Source: Granulicella sp. S156 (GTDB taxonomy: Bacteria > Acidobacteriota > Terriglobia > Terriglobales > Acidobacteriaceae). From it: a DNA stretch of 64,000 nt. This document shows, in pieces, positions 37,901 through 47,313 of this stretch. The first letter of the stretch is position 1. Each line of letters opens with the position of its first letter. The position numbers and the translations under genes are program-made. The DNA lies in the NCBI RefSeq assembly GCF_009766105.1, contig NZ_LMUH01000022.1, forward strand, positions 35,487 through 99,486, given 5' to 3'. The notes below the pieces were generated by a model. That model was not told the origin of the DNA and ran no database searches. It worked only from the letters and a program-made list of their open reading frames with translations.

Positions 37901-38655
37901 CTATTGAAAGTCGCCTTCGCAGCCAAGGCTGCACGTTTCGAAACATACCCGCGTTTCATCGTTGTTTGCGGCGGCCTCCGTAAGGATCTCCAATTCTTTA
38001 TCCACATCATCCGCGACCCGCGTTGCGTCAGCATGGGTAGCGAAGAAGCTGAAGGTCGGCGGCGGTTCTGGCTTGGCAACCTCGACCGGCTTCACGGCTG
38101 GAACCGGTTTCGCAGGCTCTGCCTTCAGCGGCTCTTTCGTCGCGGCAAGCTTCTTCGCACCCACTTCGGCCTGTGCAGCTTTCCCAGCAACGTCCGTCTC
38201 GGCCTTGGCTCCGCTTCAAAGAGCGACAGATTCCGGATGCCACGCCTCAAGAGATCACGTTGATGGTTCTTGTACAAGTACTGCAAACCCTCTGGCGTCA
38301 CTGTATGAACGTGGCGCTCTCCACGCGTGGTTACCTTCGTCGTTGCAGTGCGACGTTCGGCCTTATGCAACAACTCGTGCGCGACTTCATGCACGAGGAC
38401 AGAGAACTCCTCGGCTTTCGACTGTCCCGGAAGGATGGCGATGCGCCCGCCGTAGCTCCTGCCGAGCGCGGGTCGGATGTTCTCGGTGAAGACAAGCTCG
38501 ATTCCCTGCTTCTCCATGAACGAGAGAAGACGGTCGCGGTTCTCGCCAACATCGCCGCTCATCTCACGCAATGCGGGAATTTCCGCGCCTTCGGTCTGCG
38601 AGACATCAAAGACATAGGCATTGCGAAAGCCAACAAGAACACGGATATCCGAACA
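37901..38655 (-). pseudogene. Truncated and frameshifted ArdC-like antirestriction protein
   Basis: The frame starting near 38655 reads VLVGFRNAYVFDVSQTEGAE, GDVGENRDRL, ELVFTENIRPALG, YGGRIAILPGQS and LVHEVAHELLHKAERRT, strongly matching the intact ArdC-like protein at 57413-58327 from its middle onward, including the HExxH metallopeptidase motif. The N-terminal ssDNA-binding domain is missing. Near 38165 the frame shifts: the C-terminal Pro/Lys/Ala-rich tail (KKLAATKEPLKAEPAKPVPA) continues in another frame. The 5' end abuts the recombinase remnant, so the gene was probably cut by recombination. Not expected to be functional. Confidence 0.8.
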
Positions 38656-38743
38656 GCTCGCGAGCTGATTTCCCTAGACCTCTGCCCAGCGCGGCGGTAG
38701 CCTTTAAGTGAGCCATCCGTTGCGCCGGAGACCAGGAGTATTC

Positions 38744-39947
38744 ATGGCAACGCGTGCACGGTATCAGCAAGGAAGCGTGCAGCGTGGCAAGCGGCAGAAT
38801 GGTCCAGATGTTTGGGTATTCCGCTGGAGAGAGATTGGACCGAACGGTAAGAGCGTTCAGCGCAAAGCCGTCATCGGCACTCTAATCAACCTCCCTTCAG
38901 AAGCATCGGCCCTGAAAGCAGCCCAAGCGTTGCGCATCGACGCCAACCAACAAACCCCGCGGGCGGTGAGCTGCCCGAGTACGGTAGCAGAACTGATCGA
39001 ACACTATCGGTTGAAGGAGTTGACCGAAGACGAACAGGGACGCAAGGCGCACTCGACGCGAGCTGCTTACGAATGCTACTTGAACGGCTGGATTCTTCCA
39101 CGGTGGGGTGACCATCCACTGGAACGGGTCAAGTCGGTAGCCGTTGAAGAATGGCTAGGCAGCATCGAGCGGGCACGAGGAACAAAAGCGAAGACTCGGA
39201 ACATCATGAGCGCTCTCTTCAGTCACGCGATGCGGTACGAGTGGTCGGATAAGAACCCGATCAAGCTCGTTCGGCAGAGCGCGAAGAGGGAAAAGATTCC
39301 CGATGTACTCGAATTGCACGAACTTCAGGCTCTTCTCGCCGAACTCGCCGTCAGAGAACGCACCCTGGTTCTGCTCGATGCGGCGACCGGCCTACGAGTC
39401 GGTGAACTCCTCATCCCTCCGCTGGGACGACATTGATTTCGAGAACCTGGAGAGTCGAGTCACAGAGTCCATCTGGCATCAGGTGTTAGGTGTCTGCAAG
39501 ACAGAGGCGTCGGCCAGACCCGTCCCAATGGACGGCTATATGGCCGAGGATCTTCTGCGTTGGAGAAAGAACTGCGCCTTATCCCATGGAGTCCGACTGG
39601 GTCTTTGCGAGCCCGGCCATGCACGGCAAGCAGCCCTATTGGCCGGACAATCTCTTGAAGCGATATATCAAGCCAGCGGCAAAGAAGGCTGGCATTAACA
39701 AGAACGTCGGTTGGCACACCTTCTGCCATTCCTTCGGCACGTTGCTGAAGGCCAATGGGAAGACGTGAAGACCGTCCAGGAGCTCTTACGACACGCCAAC
39801 AGCAAGATCACGCTCGACGTTTACACGCAGGCCGTGAACTCGCACAAACGAGCCGCACAGAGCAAGATTGTTCAAATGATGGTGCCAGGCGTGGGCACAA
39901 ACGTGGGCACAACGCGGGATCAAGCAAGAACGGGTACAGAAGCGTAA
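38744..39947 (+). pseudogene. Decayed tyrosine recombinase (phage-type integrase)
   Basis: Homology to site-specific integrases runs through three frames. N-terminal core-binding part and ATGLRVGEL (box I Arg) are in the first frame to about 39415; LRWDDIDFENLESRVTESIW in a second; WVFASPAMHGKQPYWPDNLL and HTFCHSFGTLLK in a third; ELLRHANSKITLDVYTQA (box II His and the nucleophile Tyr) in a fourth segment. At least three frameshifts are therefore needed. In addition the box II HxxR reads H-T-F-C, the catalytic Arg being replaced by Cys. The start is ATG at 38744. It is transcribed toward tRNA-Asp, the usual placement for an integrase using a tRNA 3' end. Confidence 0.85.
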
Positions 39948-39974
39948 TTCGCTTATTGTGCCCTTATTGTGTCC
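39893..39974. repeat. Short GGGCACAA inverted repeats at the recombinase 3' end
   Basis: GGGCACAA occurs directly repeated at 39893 and 39905, and its reverse complement TTGTGCCC at 39956, with a one-base variant TTGTGTCC at 39967. The cluster lies at the end of the integrase remnant and 50 bp from the 3' end of tRNA-Asp. Such clusters are typical of recombinase arm or core binding sites. Confidence 0.5.
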
Positions 39975-40026
39975 TGATTTGCTTGTCACTTAGGTCCCAT
40001 ATATTCCGTAAGTCCTTTGGAATGTA

Positions 40027-40104
<78 letters not shown>

Positions 40105-40216
40105 CGAGTCTTTTCAGACACTTGGAATATGTCACATAGAATCAAGCGTTTCGCAGCTTTCGCTATTTTCGCTCGTTTCTACCTTGTCGTTGCTGTGGAC
40201 TCAATTTTGGGCTTCT

Positions 40217-40295
40217 GTAGACACCAAACAGACACCAAAACCAGCACCGCAACGACAAGATCAAGTCTATCAGAAGTGACCGTTTTGGTGTCTAC
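40217..40295. repeat. GACACCAAA inverted-repeat cluster right of tRNA-Asp
   Basis: GTAGACACCAAA (40217-40228) and TTTGGTGTCTAC (40284-40295) are a perfect 12-bp inverted pair; a further direct copy GACACCAAAA sits at 40231-40240. The design (two direct copies close together, one inverted copy about 50 bp away) mirrors the GGGCACAA cluster on the other side of the tRNA, though the sequence differs. It probably marks the binding sites of a second, now missing recombinase. The rest of 40104-40375 holds no gene. Confidence 0.5.
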
Positions 40296-40375
40296 GTTTC
40301 CCGGTCCCGAGGAAAAAGATTCGCTGCCCATTCACCCCTGAGTACGACAAGCCCAGAGAACGAGGTAACGCAAAC

Positions 40376-41731
40376 CTAATTTGCCGTTGTCCCGTTCTTC
40401 TTCGCTACCACAGCTTGAGGTTGTTTCGAGAAAGGCGGCCCAAGGAGACGTGATGCTTTTCTCGCATCGTCCTGAACGAATACGACTGCCCAATTATGGG
40501 CCCTCGTCAGAGCGTTATAAAGTCGGCGTCTCTGCGAGTCTAAATCTCCCCCGATTGCAAACGGCCACAGCACAATCACTCCCTCGAATTCCCGGTTCTT
40601 AGCCTGGCTAATCGTCATCGCCCGTATGATGCCACGATGTTCGGATGGAAGGAAAGCACGCCTGGATTGAAGAATCCGGTCTGCCGCCGCCGAAATCTCC
40701 ACAGCGGAAAATCTCACCTGACCCTTCATCCGGTATTTTCTCTCCGCCCATTCGCGTAGATCGCCCAACGCTCCGGCGCCCCCGGCGGTCCGATCCTGAA
40801 TCTCCTGCAGCGTTGTTCCTTCGGCCATGGTGGCAAGGGTGGAAACGATCTCTGACTTCTCTTCAATGCTATTGGATTCCCAGACTACTCGGAACGGGCC
40901 TACCGGCTTCGTGATGCCCCTCGGCTGAATGGGCTTTGATGTCAAACGCTCCACCACATCGTGAACAAAGCGGCTATTCTCCGGCCTTGTAGGAGTGAGA
41001 ATCACAACGTCCTTGCATTGCTTCCAGCAGAGCGTTCGCGCTACGCCACCTGCGGCGGCATTGGCATTGCGACCTGACATTAGCGTGTTCCCCAGCGCGA
41101 TTCCGCAATCCTGGGACAATCTCAGATGGCCTGCCGCCTGGAGGAGGACCGCTTGCTTCGTTCGATGGTTTCCGCTCAGTACAGTTTTTTTACCCTCACT
41201 TGCATGCAGCCACGCGACTGCTGCATTTGAACCGTTCGGCTGTAGATCCTGGAATTCGTCTGCTGCCGCGATCACATGACAGCATGATTCGATTGCCTGG
41301 ACGATTTTGAGACGATCTCCTTTGCAGTCCTGAAATTCGTCGACGACGACGATTGGATACCGCACGCAAAGCCAACTGAACACAATTTCTTTGCGCAATA
41401 GAATTGCGGCGACTTTACATACTGCTTCAAAATCGGCTGCTTCACTGGCATCCAATAGTGGATCAATATCCCTCGCGAGAGTCCTCCATCGCCAAACGAT
41501 TGATCTTGCCAAACTATCGACGGTTGATGCGAGAAAGCGGCCCCGCAAGGAAGATAGTGTCGCTAGTCGGCTGTGCATGCGCCGACGCGAGCCGTGCATG
41601 TATGTGAGCCCGAGCACCGCCTGTTCCTCACTGAGTGGACGGGAGACAAGATGCGCCTTCAAAGCTTCGATGAGCTGATAGGTCTTCCCGCATCCGGCTG
41701 GTCCCTCGAAATATTCAAGGCTCAAGAACAA
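40376..41731 (-). CDS. UvrD/Rep-like superfamily 1 helicase, GajB-like (Gabija)
   Basis: A 451-aa SF1 helicase-like ATPase. Motifs in order: Walker A GPAGCGKTYQ at residues 10-18, motif II VVVDEFQD near 128-135, motif III/IV region LSGNHRTKQ near 186-192, late motif V TISQAKNREFEGVIVLWP and motif VI RRLYNALTRAHNWAVV. It is compact, in the GajB length range. It overlaps the upstream OLD-family nuclease gene by 17 bp. An OLD class 2 nuclease paired with a UvrD-like helicase is the definition of the Gabija antiphage system; GajB there senses DNA ends and assists GajA. No antiphage activity can be shown from sequence. Confidence 0.8.
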   Translation of the reverse strand: MFLSLEYFEGPAGCGKTYQLIEALKAHLVSRPLSEEQAVLGLTYMHGSRRRMHSRLATLSSLRGRFLASTVDSLARSIVWRWRTLARDIDPLLDASEAADFEAVCKVAAILLRKEIVFSWLCVRYPIVVVDEFQDCKGDRLKIVQAIESCCHVIAAADEFQDLQPNGSNAAVAWLHASEGKKTVLSGNHRTKQAVLLQAAGHLRLSQDCGIALGNTLMSGRNANAAAGGVARTLCWKQCKDVVILTPTRPENSRFVHDVVERLTSKPIQPRGITKPVGPFRVVWESNSIEEKSEIVSTLATMAEGTTLQEIQDRTAGGAGALGDLREWAERKYRMKGQVRFSAVEISAAADRILQSRRAFLPSEHRGIIRAMTISQAKNREFEGVIVLWPFAIGGDLDSQRRRLYNALTRAHNWAVVFVQDDARKASRLLGPPFSKQPQAVVAKKNGTTAN

Positions 41732-43553
41732 TCCTCCAGACGGAGGTCGCGGAGGTCGTGCGAGCTTGATCGGCGAGTAGAAATTGCGACGAAGGCTTTT
41801 CGCTTGTTAGATCGACCAACGCCTCCAATAATTTCCTCACTCTGGATTTGGCCGAGGAAGATGTTAGTAGCGCCGCAGTGATCGCCTCATAGGCAAGAAT
41901 ATCGGCTTTCGCGCCTTTTTCGTTTGGACGGGTCTTTATCCAAGTCACGATCTCCGAGATCGACGCCGGCGCGGTCGGCATGTCTGCCCGGATGAGCGGC
42001 ACTAAAGTCTCCTCGTCTCCAAGTACCCAGCCGACCACATCCTCCATCTCCCAGCCGTCTTGCCAGCGAACAACATGCTCAGGAGGGCGGTTGGCCTTGA
42101 GAAGACTCTTCATGTAACCGTCGCCGGCGGCGTCCCCATCAACGAGCGCCACAACACCCGAACGGATATCGTTGATCCTTTCAATCGTTTCCACCACGCA
42201 CGCATCGTGAGTCGGAACGATTCCAAAAATAGTTCCAAACGGAACCGGCTCTGCGCATGAGCCGAGCTCCTGGTCGGTGACCGCGCATAGCGAGAAGAGC
42301 TTGAACCATTCGGCGTCCACCCTGCCCTCTGGAACGAGTACGAAACGATGCATTAGCGCTTCGATAAAAGCCTGCCTGCTCTCTTGAAATAACTTGCGCA
42401 CGCCGTTTCTTGATGAGCCTAGAAGCGGAGTCTTAAGAAGCGGGGCCACGGGTGACTGAACGGTGTTAGCTGAGTTAACGACGCGGATGTCGAGTGCCGA
42501 GCAGACAGCGGCCACCCGCGGGGAGTGGGTCGTGCAGACGAGCTGGTTCGACGCATTCCTAAGCCTGTGGAGGACTTGCGCATGAACGCCCGGCGGCATG
42601 TGCAGCTCGGGTTCCTCAACCGCGATGATTACGTTTTGATTGGCTTTGCGCCGACGCTCGGCGACCTGTAACACCAATAGCGCTGTCTGGAGCGAGAGCA
42701 GGCCCGAGCCGTGGCGACCGGCGGGAAGCGACACCGAGGTGCCGTAACGGTAATGCGGGATAAGCGCGTAGAGAAGCGATTCCGAATCGGTGCCGGTCAG
42801 GCGCAGTTCGAGGCTGGGATCACCTGACAACAGATGCTTCAGTTCGTTATTGATGCCTTCCCGAAGTCCTTTCAATGAACCCTGAAGGTCCACGCGGTGC
42901 TCATCTAGGCGTAGTCGATCACGCTCGGCCAAGATTTCTGTCGCTTCGAGCGAACCACTACTGTCTAGAATCCTTCTGAAGAGTTCCGAATTGAACGATA
43001 CGAGTTTGTCCCAGGTGCGATGCGCTGGCACCAGAAAAAACCCGATCTCACTTAGAAGTCGTGCCGGAACAATCTGGACGACCTCCTCGTCGAATGGATC
43101 GACTACCGCATCGTCATCGTGAAAATACCTGATGGTCTCCACGTTCAACTCGCCTCTGTCGAATCTCGCGGAAAGCCCCACCTGGACTGTCAGTTCGTCT
43201 TCGGCCGACTGTGGCTCCGCCAGCAGCTTCCCAGTGGATTCTTGACGCCACTTGGGGATACCTCGCCTTTCTGAGAACCATTGGCTATGCGCGCTTGCTA
43301 GATTTGAACCAAACCCCGTAATTGTGGCGATCAAGCGTATGCGATCGCTCGCGGCTGGGTTGCTCCCAAAGAAGTCATGTTCGGTGAGGGTGCGCACCAG
43401 ACGATCACGACCGAACAAAAGAGCGAGGGATTCCAATATGGTGCTTTTGCCGGCACCGTTCGATCCTACTAATACGGTTTGCCGCTCGCTGAACTTCACC
43501 AGCGCGCTTCGTATGCCTCGGAAGTTCTCAATCTGGAGCTGTCGAATCCACAT
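41715..43553 (-). CDS. OLD-family ATPase-TOPRIM nuclease, GajA-like (Gabija)
   Basis: A 612-aa protein with an ABC-type ATPase split around a long middle region and a C-terminal TOPRIM nuclease. Visible: MWIRQLQIENFRGIRS opening, Walker A GSNGAGKST (residues 30-38), signature-like region LLSLQTALLVLQ (near 286), Walker B AVEEPELHM (311-319), H-loop CTTHSP (340-345), then TOPRIM residues VLVPEG (Glu near 409) and LVDGDAAGDGY (Asp near 472/474). The start has AGGAGGGTGA upstream. It is the first gene of a two-gene unit with the UvrD-like helicase. Gabija GajA nicks DNA when nucleotides are depleted; that mode is assumed by homology. Confidence 0.82.
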   Translation of the reverse strand: MWIRQLQIENFRGIRSALVKFSERQTVLVGSNGAGKSTILESLALLFGRDRLVRTLTEHDFFGSNPAASDRIRLIATITGFGSNLASAHSQWFSERRGIPKWRQESTGKLLAEPQSAEDELTVQVGLSARFDRGELNVETIRYFHDDDAVVDPFDEEVVQIVPARLLSEIGFFLVPAHRTWDKLVSFNSELFRRILDSSGSLEATEILAERDRLRLDEHRVDLQGSLKGLREGINNELKHLLSGDPSLELRLTGTDSESLLYALIPHYRYGTSVSLPAGRHGSGLLSLQTALLVLQVAERRRKANQNVIIAVEEPELHMPPGVHAQVLHRLRNASNQLVCTTHSPRVAAVCSALDIRVVNSANTVQSPVAPLLKTPLLGSSRNGVRKLFQESRQAFIEALMHRFVLVPEGRVDAEWFKLFSLCAVTDQELGSCAEPVPFGTIFGIVPTHDACVVETIERINDIRSGVVALVDGDAAGDGYMKSLLKANRPPEHVVRWQDGWEMEDVVGWVLGDEETLVPLIRADMPTAPASISEIVTWIKTRPNEKGAKADILAYEAITAALLTSSSAKSRVRKLLEALVDLTSEKPSSQFLLADQARTTSATSVWRIVLEP

Positions 43554-43726
43554 TCACCCTCCTGCTCTGCTCGCCCTACCCGGTGCTTTGGCGGTTGGTT
43601 TATCTGTCGAGTCCTGCTCCTCGTGATTATTTGCCGTGCCAATATCCACATACCCGTATGACAGAAATGCCGATCAATCTCCAACGCCTTGACAATGGTA
43701 AATCGGCATAGACGAGTTCCGGCTGG

Positions 43727-44437
43727 TTATCGGGAGTTTGGGGGACAGGTCCACGGAGCGCAAAGTCCAAGCTCATTGTTGCTGACACTACCAACACGCG
43801 GGTCCACCTGATGTGCTGTCATCTCGGCAGCCACGTATGGCCTTAGTAAATCAGTCGGAGGTTGTTCAGCATCGGCTCGATCCAACCATCGGTCGTAATC
43901 GGATGGCTTCAAGATCACTGGCATTCGGTCGTGAACGGTCGCCGTGAGTTCGTTGGGGTCGGTGGTGATGATGCTAAAGCTCTGGAGCCAATCTTCGGTC
44001 GCGGGATCTTTCCAGGCGTCCCATACCCCGCCGAAGGCAAATGTCTCGCCGCTTCGCAGGGCGAAGGCGTAGGGCTGCTTGGTCTTCTCATCCAACCGCT
44101 TCCATTCGTAAAAGCCATCGGCGGGAATTAGGCAGCGCCGGCGATGAAACGGAACCCGCCACAGTGGTTTTGAAAGCAAAGTCTCGGCCTTTGCGTTGAT
44201 GGTTGAGAAGCCTTTGAAGTCGGCAAGAGACTTGGCGAAGTTTGGCACCATGCCCCATCGCATCGCTACCATCTCGCGCTCTCCGGTGTCGCGGTTATTG
44301 CGGATGGCCGGCTGCATGGTAGTTGGCGCGATGTTGTATGACGGTGCAGCCTCCAATGGAATGTCGTCGAGCGTCCCGAGATGGAAGGCTTCGGCGATTC
44401 GCTGCTTGTCGGATCGACGGTAGTACCTGCCGCACAT
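43727..44437 (-). CDS. SOS-response-associated peptidase (SRAP; YedK/HMCES-like)
   Basis: About 236 aa. The ATG at 44437 is chosen because SRAP proteins need Cys at position 2: the protein begins MCGRYYRR after Met removal, and AGAGG precedes it. Other family residues: NIAPT, MRWGMVPNF, INAKAET (conserved Asn), IPADGFYEW (Glu) and VHDRMPVIL (His). HMCES/YedK forms a covalent crosslink through Cys2 to abasic sites in ssDNA and protects them. It is a single gene next to the Gabija-like pair and close to the translesion mutasome genes, in keeping with a repair role. No LexA box could be assigned. Confidence 0.92.
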   Translation of the reverse strand: MCGRYYRRSDKQRIAEAFHLGTLDDIPLEAAPSYNIAPTTMQPAIRNNRDTGEREMVAMRWGMVPNFAKSLADFKGFSTINAKAETLLSKPLWRVPFHRRRCLIPADGFYEWKRLDEKTKQPYAFALRSGETFAFGGVWDAWKDPATEDWLQSFSIITTDPNELTATVHDRMPVILKPSDYDRWLDRADAEQPPTDLLRPYVAAEMTAHQVDPRVGSVSNNELGLCAPWTCPPNSR

Positions 44438-44735
44438 ACGCCATCCTCTCTTGGACACCAACGCCGCCAGTTTTCTAGCCTACAACTTCGACGGTCCGGC
44501 CCGTGCGCATTGCGGACATTTAGAGAGGCAAGGCTCCTCGTTCAGGGCTCAATGAGTGACTCGGCCTGTTAGCGTCAACTGAGATCGGGAGATAACAAAG
44601 CCGATCGTATCGATATGAGTCCGAGTCGGTAATCTTCCGATAATACGAGAGACAATATGGTTCGCTGGCAGCCGACCCGATTTCAGGGCCGCCTGATTTC
44701 GTCCGACAATTTGCCTTTTTCGAGGGCGCATAAAG

Positions 44736-46010
44736 CTAAAAAGGAATGTCGTCGTCTGATATTGGAAAGGCGAGCGGCCCCGAGCGTTCTTCTGGCGTCG
44801 GATAGACGAGCGGCTCTGGCCGTCCAGAACGAGGCCGGCTACCAAACTGGGCATTCCGGTTGACGTTGACCCCTGATAGCTTCTCGTCTTGATTTACGAA
44901 GAAGTCGTCATTGAAGGAAAGAACCGACATGAACTCCTCGCGTACGACATGTAGTTGATTTGTGTAGTATTTGGAGCGAGGAAAGACTCGCCAGTTCACA
45001 GGTTCCCCTTCGAGGGATATAGTCTCAGACGAGCTAGCGAGGACCACCAATCCTGTTGCATGCTCGAGCACAAATCCAAAGACCGCATTGTCGGCAGCAA
45101 TAAAGTGATGCGGCTCCTTTGCGGACACCTCTACTCGGCCTTGAACAACGAAGCGATCTGCCAATTTGCGGCGAGGAAAAAACTTGACTACATCGATGTG
45201 TCCCGTGGCAGCGATGCACAGCCGATCCTCGCCACCCCAAACGTACTCAACCTGTTCGTGAAACTCACCCAGTTCCTCGACCGGAAGCAATTGTCTAACG
45301 ACCTTTTCCCGTGGTTCGTCCGGACGATCTTTATTCTTCTTCCCCGGCTTGAAATCGACGAACGTACCCGCAGAGCTGCGATTGGAAGCAAATAGTGCGC
45401 TTTCCATCCATCTAACCGAGTTCGAGAAGCTTGGCGCTACCATTTTCAAGTTAGATTCAATATAGGGAGCGGCGGTAAGTTGAAACACGCCCTCGCTGCC
45501 CGCAGCGATCGCAAGTCGAGATGAGCCCAGCGCGATTCCGAGCGCAGGCAAATCCGTTAACTTAGTGGACTGCATCGCATGGTCATCGTCCCTTGGCCAC
45601 GCGTATTCCACGCCGTCTTGTCCGCCGACAAAGATATTTCCGTTGTAGAATCCCGAATCGGCATGAGGAAATCCAAAACGGTTGTCATATTGCGCGATAG
45701 TACATCTCTCCAGCAAACCAGGTGACACTTCGATCGGCGACTCAGACAGTGCACGGAAGCGCCGTTCCAGAACTGAGCGGACCTCGGGATCGTGAAGCAA
45801 GATTGAGACATTTGGATCGTAAAGGTATTCGCTCCTGCGGAAGGCGAATTCAAAGGTGGCGCGATATTGATCTTTCTTCTCAACCGAATCCACGAGTTTG
45901 TTCCAGTCCACGCGCACAATAGCCCCGGTGGTCGTCCAGAGGTACAGTTCTCCTGAGTAAATCTGTGAATCATAAAAGGACCCGGCAATCCGAATCTCTA
46001 AAGGGCGCAT
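44736..46010 (-). CDS. Unrecognised 424-aa protein, probably propeller-like; second gene of a two-gene cassette
   Basis: I do not recognise the family. It begins MRPLEIRIAGSFYDSQIYSG and contains repeated short strand patterns (GELYLWTTTGAIVRVDW, NIFVGGQDGVEYAWP, LAIAAGSEGVFQL, RLCIAATGHIDVVKFF) that look like beta-propeller blades. The C-terminal 50 residues are Pro/Arg/Ser-rich and probably disordered, ending in acidic DDDIPF, similar to tails of single-stranded-DNA-binding proteins (coincidence possible). No transmembrane segment or signal peptide. SD AAAGGG precedes the ATG. The start overlaps the stop of the 130-aa gene by 13 bp, so the two are coupled. Its place between SRAP/Gabija and the mutasome suggests a defence or stress role. 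Confidence 0.65.
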   Translation of the reverse strand: MRPLEIRIAGSFYDSQIYSGELYLWTTTGAIVRVDWNKLVDSVEKKDQYRATFEFAFRRSEYLYDPNVSILLHDPEVRSVLERRFRALSESPIEVSPGLLERCTIAQYDNRFGFPHADSGFYNGNIFVGGQDGVEYAWPRDDDHAMQSTKLTDLPALGIALGSSRLAIAAGSEGVFQLTAAPYIESNLKMVAPSFSNSVRWMESALFASNRSSAGTFVDFKPGKKNKDRPDEPREKVVRQLLPVEELGEFHEQVEYVWGGEDRLCIAATGHIDVVKFFPRRKLADRFVVQGRVEVSAKEPHHFIAADNAVFGFVLEHATGLVVLASSSETISLEGEPVNWRVFPRSKYYTNQLHVVREEFMSVLSFNDDFFVNQDEKLSGVNVNRNAQFGSRPRSGRPEPLVYPTPEERSGPLAFPISDDDIPF

Positions 46011-46390
46011 AGTTGCCCTTTCACCAGCTTCCGTATCAGAGCTGGCCGAAGGTGGGATTCAGATTGCCATATTTTCAATACGCTCGTTGGAGGCAGGTCG
46101 TGCTGATTCCGATAAGGGTCGGCTGGATAGCCGTGCCACAAGTCATTGGCATTGCCATCGATGAACTTCGCAATGAATAAGGCTCGAGGGGGTATTCCAA
46201 ACGCAAGGGCGGATTGTCCAAGATTGGCGACGCTGGGATTAAAATGTAGCCCCCACCGCGTGCTGGCGTCCGATGACCAGTCCTGACTGGTGGCCAGATT
46301 GAAGCAGTTGACTTCATCAGCGCATAAGATCACCCATTGAGACTTGAGAGTGGTATTGTCCCGATGATCTGGCTTGAAACCGTAGGGCAT
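45998..46390 (-). CDS. Unrecognised 130-aa protein; first gene of a two-gene cassette
   Basis: No family recognised. Sequence features: VILCADEVNCFNLATSQDW near the N-terminus, then a likely compact domain PPRALFIAKFIDGNANDLWH, YPADPYRNQHDLPPTSVL and a Lys/Arg-rich C-terminus LIRKLVKGQLCAL. It is soluble. No good SD precedes the ATG at 46390. It is coupled by a 13-bp overlap to the 424-aa propeller-like gene. A small protein coupled to a larger partner fits a toxin-antitoxin, sensor-effector or chaperone arrangement, but none of these is shown. Confidence 0.6.
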   Translation of the reverse strand: MPYGFKPDHRDNTTLKSQWVILCADEVNCFNLATSQDWSSDASTRWGLHFNPSVANLGQSALAFGIPPRALFIAKFIDGNANDLWHGYPADPYRNQHDLPPTSVLKIWQSESHLRPALIRKLVKGQLCAL

Positions 46391-46646
46391 GCAACAACTC
46401 TAACTCACTGAATCGTCGGACGACGGGAGTTGTGTGTTGGTGCGGGGTGCGAAATCGGCGAGGATGGTGAATTCGTATCAGTCGATAGATCAAGAAGCCG
46501 TGTGAGCGCCGCGATTCACCCACTCAGCATCACCTCAGTGATCTTCTTGGCAACACTCGGGAGAAGTCGCTCAGCCCCTCGATATCTACCGGGCCTTAGA
46601 AAGCGCAAAATCGCCGACGCACATTTCCAGCCGCGGCAGTTCTCGT
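46391..46646. other. Gap upstream of the two-gene cassette
   Basis: 256 bp between the 130-aa gene start and the end of the next minus-strand frame. Open frames here lack ribosome-binding sites and family signal. It should contain the promoter of the two-gene cassette; no convincing promoter elements were found. Confidence 0.3.
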
Positions 46647-47105
46647 CTACAGCATTTGCAATACGTCCATCAGGCTTGGCAGGTTCTTGTCGGACAGGCT
46701 TCGAGGCGGATTGTCCCTCTGCCAGTCGATCTGAGAAAGCAACATTCCCATCTCGTCGAGCTGTAATATCAGGGCTGCCCACTGGTGGGGCGGGTACCCT
46801 ACCGGAATGCCTGATAGATCCGGGTTGGGGTTTTCGGAGGTACTGCCCATCGCCTGCATCTCCTCCCGCGACCGCTTGGGGTTGGAGAGGATTTTGCTGT
46901 CCAGATGATCCTGCAAGTGTAGGCGATACATCTCCCGATTCAGGGCTTTCTCCCCGCACGGGACGGCCAAGCTCATCGTCGGCTTGCTGTCTCCCTTCAA
47001 GATTGGTGCCCAGATGTTCACTTGCTTTGGCATAAACTTCCCCATGATTTGAGACGTTCGCCGTAGGCGATTACCCAGCTTGATGATATTTAGATCTTCC
47101 AACAT
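46647..47105 (-). CDS. Hypothetical protein, 152 aa
   Basis: Family not recognised. The frame reads MLEDLNIIKLGNRLRR at the start, then MPKQVNIWAPILKGDSK, and ends with a plausible amphipathic part (QWAALILQLDEMGMLLSQID and LPSLMDVLQML). No SD is present before the ATG at 47105 or the ATG at 47045. It is read away from imuA and in the same direction as the two-gene cassette. The protein-like ending favours a real gene, the lack of SD counts against it. Confidence 0.35.
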   Translation of the reverse strand: MLEDLNIIKLGNRLRRTSQIMGKFMPKQVNIWAPILKGDSKPTMSLAVPCGEKALNREMYRLHLQDHLDSKILSNPKRSREEMQAMGSTSENPNPDLSGIPVGYPPHQWAALILQLDEMGMLLSQIDWQRDNPPRSLSDKNLPSLMDVLQML

Positions 47106-47313
47106 CCTATGTCGAGCGATTGGACAATGTCACGTGAAGGGTACGCTTCCTGAAAGGGTGACCCTGATGATACCTGCGTCGAGTATGTTATTGCCGAAAT
47201 TTGTGCATAGTGAACTCGTGTTATTGCAGTCACTTGGGAGGGAATCTGCACAATCTTTGTTGCAGGAGGCATTTGCAGGCTGAGCGCCAATAGGCGAATA
47301 TAAGGCGAAGACC

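Noticed and set aside
46430..47035. 201-codon plus-strand open frame
   Set aside because: Overlaps the 152-aa minus-strand frame; composition (Arg/Ser/Pro-rich, scattered Cys) looks like a shadow and there is no SD.
47212..47223. LexA box before imuA (GAAC-N4-GTTA)
   Set aside because: One mismatch from the Gram-positive-type half-site, and the acidobacterial LexA motif is not established from this window.
47080..47283. 67-aa plus-strand frame before imuA
   Set aside because: No SD and no family signal; the region more likely holds the imuA promoter.
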